A stretch of 11,328 nucleotides of DNA from Chitinophagaceae bacterium (GTDB taxonomy: Bacteria; Bacteroidota; Bacteroidia; Chitinophagales; Chitinophagaceae), in assembly GCA_020853515.1 (NCBI GenBank), contig JADYYU010000440.1:1-11328 (forward strand), in the 5' to 3' direction. Numbering within the stretch: the first letter of the stretch is position 1; every line of letters begins with the position of its first letter. The notes beneath the pieces were generated by a model. That model ran no database searches and had not been told where the DNA came from. It saw nothing but the letters and a program-made list of their open reading frames with translations. The position numbers and the translations under genes are program-made. Below, one piece after another: positions 7,391 to 11,328 of this stretch.

Positions 7391-7431
7391 GGACGCTGAA
7401 CACCGCAGTCTTTACCGGTAAGGAGTCGTCC
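7391..7431 (+). promoter_or_regulatory. Dyad-rich leader of the GT2 glycosyltransferase gene
   Basis: In the 5' region of the glycosyltransferase gene, GGACG (7391-7395) pairs with CGTCC (7427-7431). Nested inside is a perfect 10-bp palindrome, TTACCGGTAA (7412-7421), extendable to 14 nt with one T-G pair. This could be an operator or an RNA hairpin about 33 bp before the ATG. No exact TAnnTTTG is found upstream; the closest is CACCTTGT near 7366. The rest of 7227-7390 holds nothing I can assign. Confidence 0.25.
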
Positions 7432-7463
7432 ATAGTATCCGTAAAAAAAACAAGTCGCAAAAC

Positions 7464-8180
7464 ATGAAACTGAGTATCGTTATTCCTGCATACAATGAAG
7501 GCCGCACCATTCATTTTATTTTAAATAAAGTGAAAGCGGTAGCACTGCCAAACAATATTGAAAAAGAGCTCATCATTGTAAACGATTGTTCAAAAGACGA
7601 TACTGAAACCGCCATTTTACGCTATCAACAGGAAAATCCCGAACTCCCGATCTCATATTTTAAACATGAGATCAACAAAGGTAAAGGTGCAGCTATCCAT
7701 ACCGGCATTCAAAAAGCCACCGGTGATCTGGTGATCATACAGGATGCCGATCTGGAATACGATCCGGAGGAATACAATATTTTGCTGAAACCTTTCCTGC
7801 TTGGTGTGGCAGACGTTGTGTACGGTTCACGCTTTATGGGGGGCAAACCACATCGGATCCTTTTTTACTGGCATAGTATCGGTAATCAGTTTTTGACCAA
7901 ACTGTCAAATATGTTTACCAACCTCAACCTCACCGACATGGAAACCTGTTATAAAATGATGAAACGGGATATTATCCAGTCGATCCATCTCGTCGAAAAC
8001 CGATTTGGTTTTGAACCGGAAATTACGGCCAAATTATCCCGCATCAAAGGCATCCGCATTTACGAAGTGGGCATTTCATACTATGGCCGTACCTATGAAG
8101 AAGGTAAGAAAATAGGCTGGAGAGATGGCTTCCGCGCTATCTACTGCATCCTCAAATACGGCTTATTCGGAGCCCGGTAA
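7464..8180 (+). CDS. GT2-family glycosyltransferase, DPM1-like (polyprenyl-phosphate sugar synthase type)
   Basis: A 238-residue GT-A-fold enzyme with an ATG start. Nucleotide-sugar binding residues are in SIVIPAYNEG (4-13) and VNDCSKDDT (39-47). The metal-binding DxD is QDADLEYDP (93-101), the donor/acceptor loop GSRFMGGKPHR is at 121-131, TDMETCYKMM at 157-166, and the catalytic-base region FGFEPEITAK at 181-190. This motif set is that of dolichol/polyprenyl-phosphate mannosyl- and glucosyltransferases (DPM1 type), which load one sugar from GDP- or UDP-sugar onto a lipid phosphate at the cytoplasmic membrane face. There is no C-terminal membrane segment, as in soluble DPM1 forms. The last 18 bp overlap the end of the convergent GT-C-like gene, a family type that uses such lipid-linked sugars; a functional link is plausible but inferred. 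The sugar is not known. Confidence 0.93.
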   Translation: MKLSIVIPAYNEGRTIHFILNKVKAVALPNNIEKELIIVNDCSKDDTETAILRYQQENPELPISYFKHEINKGKGAAIHTGIQKATGDLVIIQDADLEYDPEEYNILLKPFLLGVADVVYGSRFMGGKPHRILFYWHSIGNQFLTKLSNMFTNLNLTDMETCYKMMKRDIIQSIHLVENRFGFEPEITAKLSRIKGIRIYEVGISYYGRTYEEGKKIGWRDGFRAIYCILKYGLFGAR

Positions 8181-9428
8181 TCTGCTGTTCAGTTTACGAT
8201 ATAGAGAAGGAAATTCACTCAGGCCTGCAGCGGCAGCCAGCAATAATACTGTAAATTCACTTTTATATCTCACCAACGCACCGCAGTTGGGAATGGTATA
8301 TCCTATGAATAAATACATGGAGACAGCAAATAAAAATGACGACAACAACAAACCGTTCCGGAAGTTTTTTCGTTTCACAAAAATCAATAAACTGATCAGC
8401 AGCAGCAGTACCAGATAATTGTCGATCGCCGAAATCTGGTATTTAAGCGGATCGCTCCATTTAAAGGAAGGCCTTAAAAAAACATGGTTCAGTGCCGTCG
8501 GAAAATGCTGCATATAGCTGGTAAAATTATTTTCAAGACGGGGTGTTTTCATGTCTGAATAGCCGATCAGCCCTAAAAATTCGGTCTGCCTGCTTTGAAC
8601 CATCTTCATTGGATTCACCGCAGGCAGCACCCGGTGTATATTAAAAAAAAGAGTGACTGACACTAACAAAGCCCCGGCATAATAGGCGGGCACGTATTTA
8701 CGGGTTCTGCTAAAAATCCATAAGATAAGCAGCGGTAACAGCGCAATAAAGTAAAAGTAGCGTACAATAAACAACAAAAACAACCCACCGGTCAAGGCCA
8801 ACAAATACTTGCTGTTACGAAGCCTGATCCAGTGGCTTAAACTGTAAAATATAAGTCCGAAAGCCGTCAGCACCCAGCCGTCTTTATGAATTCCACTACA
8901 CCAGAAAAGGACAGACGGCACCAGAAAGATCACGATGACAAACAGCCATTTCTTTTCCGGCTGCTGCCTGTAAAACGCTTTGTACAATAATAATTGTCCA
9001 ATAAAAAAAGGCAAATTATAAATCACCACATTCACATACTGATGCCCGCATGAAATAATGGTGGCCAGTGTCATATACTTAGTATGAATAAGCACTCCGA
9101 GATCTTTCCAGAATACATTGCAGCGCGGTGAAGCAAAATTGAATCCGTCGCGTATATCTCCCCAGTTAAACAGCCATTCATAAAAAAAGTGGCGGGGATC
9201 ATGCCGCATTTCTTTCAGTTCATTAAAGGCCTGCCAGTAAAAAAAACCAATATCGTTTGATACAAATTCGTAAAAATGAATATACAGATTAAGCGTACCG
9301 GCAAAAACTTTTAAGCAAAATAAAGCGATGATAACAGCTACAGGTAATCCGGTATTTTTTTCAAAACGATAATACCATAAAAATACACAAGCCAGCAATA
9401 AAAACAATATGAAGAGAATGATCTGCAA
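8163..9428 (-). CDS. Polytopic membrane protein, GT-C-like glycosyltransferase or polymerase
   Basis: A 421-residue inner-membrane protein with about ten hydrophobic segments (about 2-20, 28-50, 132-152, 161-178, 184-200, 208-240, 247-265, 337-351, 358-379, 391-404). A long non-membrane loop at 55-120 carries Asp59 in SNDIGFFYW, where GT-C enzymes often have a catalytic acid. FWCSGIHKDG (175-184) and CGALVRYKSEF (382-392) resemble motifs I recall from an uncharacterised family of Bacteroidota GT-C/Wzy-like proteins. The function is therefore probably sugar transfer from a polyprenyl-phosphate donor, or polymerisation, in the periplasmic leaflet; this is inferred. The start is TTG at 9428: no ATG exists in frame between the upstream stop and residue 74, and the first hydrophobic helix begins right after it. 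It follows the transpeptidase-like gene by 28 bp and is probably in its operon. Its last 18 bp overlap the convergent GT2 gene. Confidence 0.82.
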   Translation of the reverse strand: MQIILFILFLLLACVFLWYYRFEKNTGLPVAVIIALFCLKVFAGTLNLYIHFYEFVSNDIGFFYWQAFNELKEMRHDPRHFFYEWLFNWGDIRDGFNFASPRCNVFWKDLGVLIHTKYMTLATIISCGHQYVNVVIYNLPFFIGQLLLYKAFYRQQPEKKWLFVIVIFLVPSVLFWCSGIHKDGWVLTAFGLIFYSLSHWIRLRNSKYLLALTGGLFLLFIVRYFYFIALLPLLILWIFSRTRKYVPAYYAGALLVSVTLFFNIHRVLPAVNPMKMVQSRQTEFLGLIGYSDMKTPRLENNFTSYMQHFPTALNHVFLRPSFKWSDPLKYQISAIDNYLVLLLLISLLIFVKRKNFRNGLLLSSFLFAVSMYLFIGYTIPNCGALVRYKSEFTVLLLAAAAGLSEFPSLYRKLNSRLPGSE

Positions 9429-9456
9429 CGCAAACGTATTTGTTGCAATAATACTG

Positions 9457-10395
9457 CTATTTTACAATAGTCGTATCACTTACACCGGTTCTGGTATTCA
9501 TGTTGATGATCTTTACAGAAGTAATCACGCGTTCGCTACGGTCTTCATCTGCAGCCGGCAGCGATAAGTCTGCATCCGCATTATTGCCTGTTTTCTGGTA
9601 CACATAGCGCGGATTATTTTTCACTTCACCGGTATTCAGATCCATCAGATCGGCTTCCTGTGGCAATGAGTTCACATCTGTGTTTAACCATCGGGATGCT
9701 GACAGGTAGTTATTCGCTTTGTGATAAATAAAAAAGCAGGTGCCGTTCTTAATTTTATCAATGATCACCGGGGCCAGATCAGGCGGCAAAGCGGGGCAAC
9801 CATGACTTCTGCCCAAACGCTCATTATCGCGGGCAAATTGCTCACTGACATAATCGGCGCCATGAATTACAATGGCCCTTTCGTAAGCGTTGCTGTTAAA
9901 ACTACCATCCATGCCCTGCAGTTTTAAGGAATAACCGTTGTTGCCGGTGTACGTTTCGGCGGTTACATAAAATCCCAAACTGCTTTGATGCGAGTCCTGC
10001 ACATTAGAAAAATTAGTGGCAAATTCTTCGCCGGTACCGGCACCATGGGCCACCAGGCTATGAAAGAGTACTTTTTTGTTTTTCAGGTCGATGACCCACA
10101 GCCTTTTACGGTTGCTTGAAAGGGTAAAATCGCAAACTGACAAAATCCCTTCCTTGTCTATTTTATTCGACTCCAGCATGTTGAGGTAACCGTAAAATGC
10201 CGATCTGAAAACTTCGTACTTCAGTTTACCCCCGTTCGCAAATTTGATTTTGCTGTACACATACGAAATATACTTTTCGGTTTTTGTTTTGATCGCTGCT
10301 TCTGTTTCATCTGCAATTGCATGAGCTCCTGCATTGTTACTGCAAAAGCAGCCAAAAATCAAAACCAAAAATAATATGCGCAGTGTTTTTGTCAA
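9457..10395 (-). CDS. Secreted murein L,D-transpeptidase catalytic domain protein (YkuD_2 type)
   Basis: A 312-residue exported protein. Residues 1-24 are a signal peptide (hydrophobic ILFLVLIFGCF, cleavage likely after NAGA), so it acts in the periplasm. The catalytic region, about residues 85-225, contains WVIDLKNKKVLFHSLVAHG (100-118), His178-Gly in IVIHGADYV and LGRSHGCPALP (194-204), with Cys200 as the expected nucleophile and His198 beside it. This HG plus GRSHGCPA arrangement marks the YkuD_2 branch of L,D-transpeptidases, which would cross-link peptidoglycan or attach proteins to it; activity of this branch is inferred from the fold. The tail, 226-312, is polar and shows no domain. 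The start is TTG at 10395: upstream in-frame codons back to a TAA contain no ATG, and the next internal Met is residue 73, past the signal peptide. The GT-C-like gene follows after 28 bp. No convincing TAnnTTTG promoter was found upstream; TACTTTTA (about 10424-10431) is one base off. Confidence 0.9.
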   Translation of the reverse strand: MTKTLRILFLVLIFGCFCSNNAGAHAIADETEAAIKTKTEKYISYVYSKIKFANGGKLKYEVFRSAFYGYLNMLESNKIDKEGILSVCDFTLSSNRKRLWVIDLKNKKVLFHSLVAHGAGTGEEFATNFSNVQDSHQSSLGFYVTAETYTGNNGYSLKLQGMDGSFNSNAYERAIVIHGADYVSEQFARDNERLGRSHGCPALPPDLAPVIIDKIKNGTCFFIYHKANNYLSASRWLNTDVNSLPQEADLMDLNTGEVKNNPRYVYQKTGNNADADLSLPAADEDRSERVITSVKIINMNTRTGVSDTTIVK

Positions 10396-10585
10396 TTTAA
10401 AAATAATTTTTAAAAAGTTGAGTAGTAAAAGTAAGCAACTTTCAGAATATTATTTGTTAAAAAAAAGGAATTAGAGATAAAAGAGTCCATTAAAAAGGGG
10501 AACACATAATCATGCCATAGCCGGTACAAATCATATTTTAAGTAAATGAACAGGCTTCAGCAGTACTGCAAACTGCCCGATCACC
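10396..10585. other. AT-rich spacer between transketolase and transpeptidase-like genes
   Basis: No gene seen in 190 bp. It contains a perfect 10-bp palindrome GCAGTACTGC at 10560-10569, just after the transketolase stop, but no T run follows on the minus strand, so it is not a standard intrinsic terminator. The part next to the TTG start of the transpeptidase-like gene is almost pure A/T, which in Bacteroidota can favour translation starts in place of a Shine-Dalgarno sequence. Confidence 0.4.
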
Positions 10586-11328
10586 CTATTTTCTGGCAAT
10601 TGCGCGTTTGGCGGCTTCTACGATCGATTCTGCATTCAGTCCATATTTTTCGAGCAGATCAAGCGGCTTACCACTTTCACCAAAGGTATCCTTAACGGCA
10701 ACATACTCATGTGGACAAGGACAGTGCATTCCGGCCACCTGAGCCACACTGTCACCAAGCCCACCGTTTTGCTGATGCTCTTCAGCAGTCACAATACACC
10801 TGGTTTTTCTGATCGAAGTGATGATAGCCTCTGTATCGAGCGGCTTAATGGTATGAATATTAATCAAATCACAACTGATGCCTTCTTTGCCGAGTATTTC
10901 AACAGCCTGCATGGCAATCCACACCAAGTGTCCGCAGGCAAAAATACTGACATCTGTGCCTTCATTGATCTGCTGCGCCTTGCCTATTTCAAAAGGCACA
11001 TCCAGCGGTGTAAAATTTGGCCATTTAGGACGGCCAAAACGCAGGTACACTGGTCCTTTATAATCAGCAATAGCCATGGTGGCAGCTTTGGTCTGATTAA
11101 AATCGCAGGGTACGATCACAGTCATTTCAGGCAGCATTTTCATCATGCCGATATCTTCCAGCACCTGATGCGTAGCTCCGTCCTCACCTAATGTGAGACC
11201 GGCATGCGAAGCACAAATTTTTACATTTTTACCACTGTAAGCCACACTTTGTCTGATCTGATCGTACACACGGGAAGTGCTGAAATTTGCAAAAGTAGTG
11301 GTGTAGGGAATTTTCCCACCGATGGTCA
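10586..11328 (-). CDS. Transketolase, C-terminal part (cut by window edge)
   Basis: The last 246 residues of a transketolase; the 5' end lies beyond the right edge. The frame is open to the edge: the first visible residues read TIGGKIPYTTTFANFSTSR, so the GTG at 11269 is an ordinary Val codon and not a start. Visible are the end of the pyrimidine-binding domain with SHAGLTLGEDGATHQ (the Glu-Asp region near the thiamine diphosphate and substrate site), PVYLRFGRP, and the complete C-terminal transketolase domain (from about IGKAQQINEGTDVSIFACG to AKRAIARK). The enzyme moves two-carbon units between sugar phosphates in the non-oxidative pentose phosphate pathway, using thiamine diphosphate. In many Bacteroidota, and in archaea, transketolase is split into N- and C-terminal subunits of about 280 and 320 residues; whether this is such a subunit cannot be decided because the start is missing. 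Confidence 0.93.
   Translation of the reverse strand, partial: TIGGKIPYTTTFANFSTSRVYDQIRQSVAYSGKNVKICASHAGLTLGEDGATHQVLEDIGMMKMLPEMTVIVPCDFNQTKAATMAIADYKGPVYLRFGRPKWPNFTPLDVPFEIGKAQQINEGTDVSIFACGHLVWIAMQAVEILGKEGISCDLINIHTIKPLDTEAIITSIRKTRCIVTAEEHQQNGGLGDSVAQVAGMHCPCPHEYVAVKDTFGESGKPLDLLEKYGLNAESIVEAAKRAIARK

Noticed and set aside
9431..9438. Minus-strand TACGTTTG, a perfect TAnnTTTG, directly before the GT-C-like gene.
   Set aside because: Transcription from it would begin at or after the TTG start codon, and no -33 box is correctly spaced; co-transcription from the upstream gene is more likely.
10560..10569. GCAGTACTGC palindrome after the transketolase stop as a terminator.
   Set aside because: Stem is short with no loop to spare and no following T run on the minus strand.

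Overview
The window looks like chromosomal DNA of a Bacteroidota bacterium, plausibly a Chitinophagia- or Sphingobacteriia-like environmental species. The evidence is a secreted protein ending in a type IX secretion (T9SS) sorting domain with a YPNP motif, several promoter -7 elements of the Bacteroidota form TAnnTTTG, no strong Shine-Dalgarno sequences, moderate GC, and housekeeping genes with Bacteroidota-type sequences. No phage, IS element, CRISPR array, tRNA or rRNA was seen.

Layout. Positions 127-828 (minus) encode a small membrane-anchored protein resembling the DUF6090 group. Positions 1061-2125 (minus) hold a transglutaminase-like lipoprotein gene split by an in-frame TAA at the position where the family has its third catalytic (acidic) residue; the frame stays open for 51 further codons. 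Positions 2585-4321 (minus) encode a 578-residue T9SS cargo protein, followed by a strong rho-independent terminator at 2524-2563. Divergently from it, on the plus strand, run a THUMP-domain RNA methyltransferase (4472-5641) and a PfkB-family sugar or nucleoside kinase (5743-6666) with its own -7 element. Converging on these is an AhpD-like carboxymuconolactone decarboxylase gene (6721-7065, minus).

The divergent region 7066-7463 carries a GC-rich intergenic repeat with inverted ends, probably a REP/BIME-type element, and a dyad-rich leader in front of a DPM1-like GT2 glycosyltransferase (7464-8180, plus). That gene overlaps tail-to-tail by 18 bp with a polytopic GT-C-like membrane protein (8163-9428, minus). 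The latter follows a secreted YkuD_2-type L,D-transpeptidase-like gene (9457-10395, minus) by 28 bp, and both appear to start with TTG. The right edge cuts through a transketolase C-terminal part (10586-11328, minus).

How the genes fit together. Most are unrelated housekeeping or envelope genes. The one loose theme is the cell envelope: a GT2 enzyme of the type that charges polyprenyl phosphate with sugar, a GT-C-like protein of the type that uses such donors, a peptidoglycan-type transpeptidase, a lipoprotein and a T9SS secreted protein. I see no convincing new defence, mobile or biosynthetic system. The most notable points are the nonsense codon in the transglutaminase-like gene, the intergenic repeat, the TTG-start gene pair and the tail-to-tail coding overlap.
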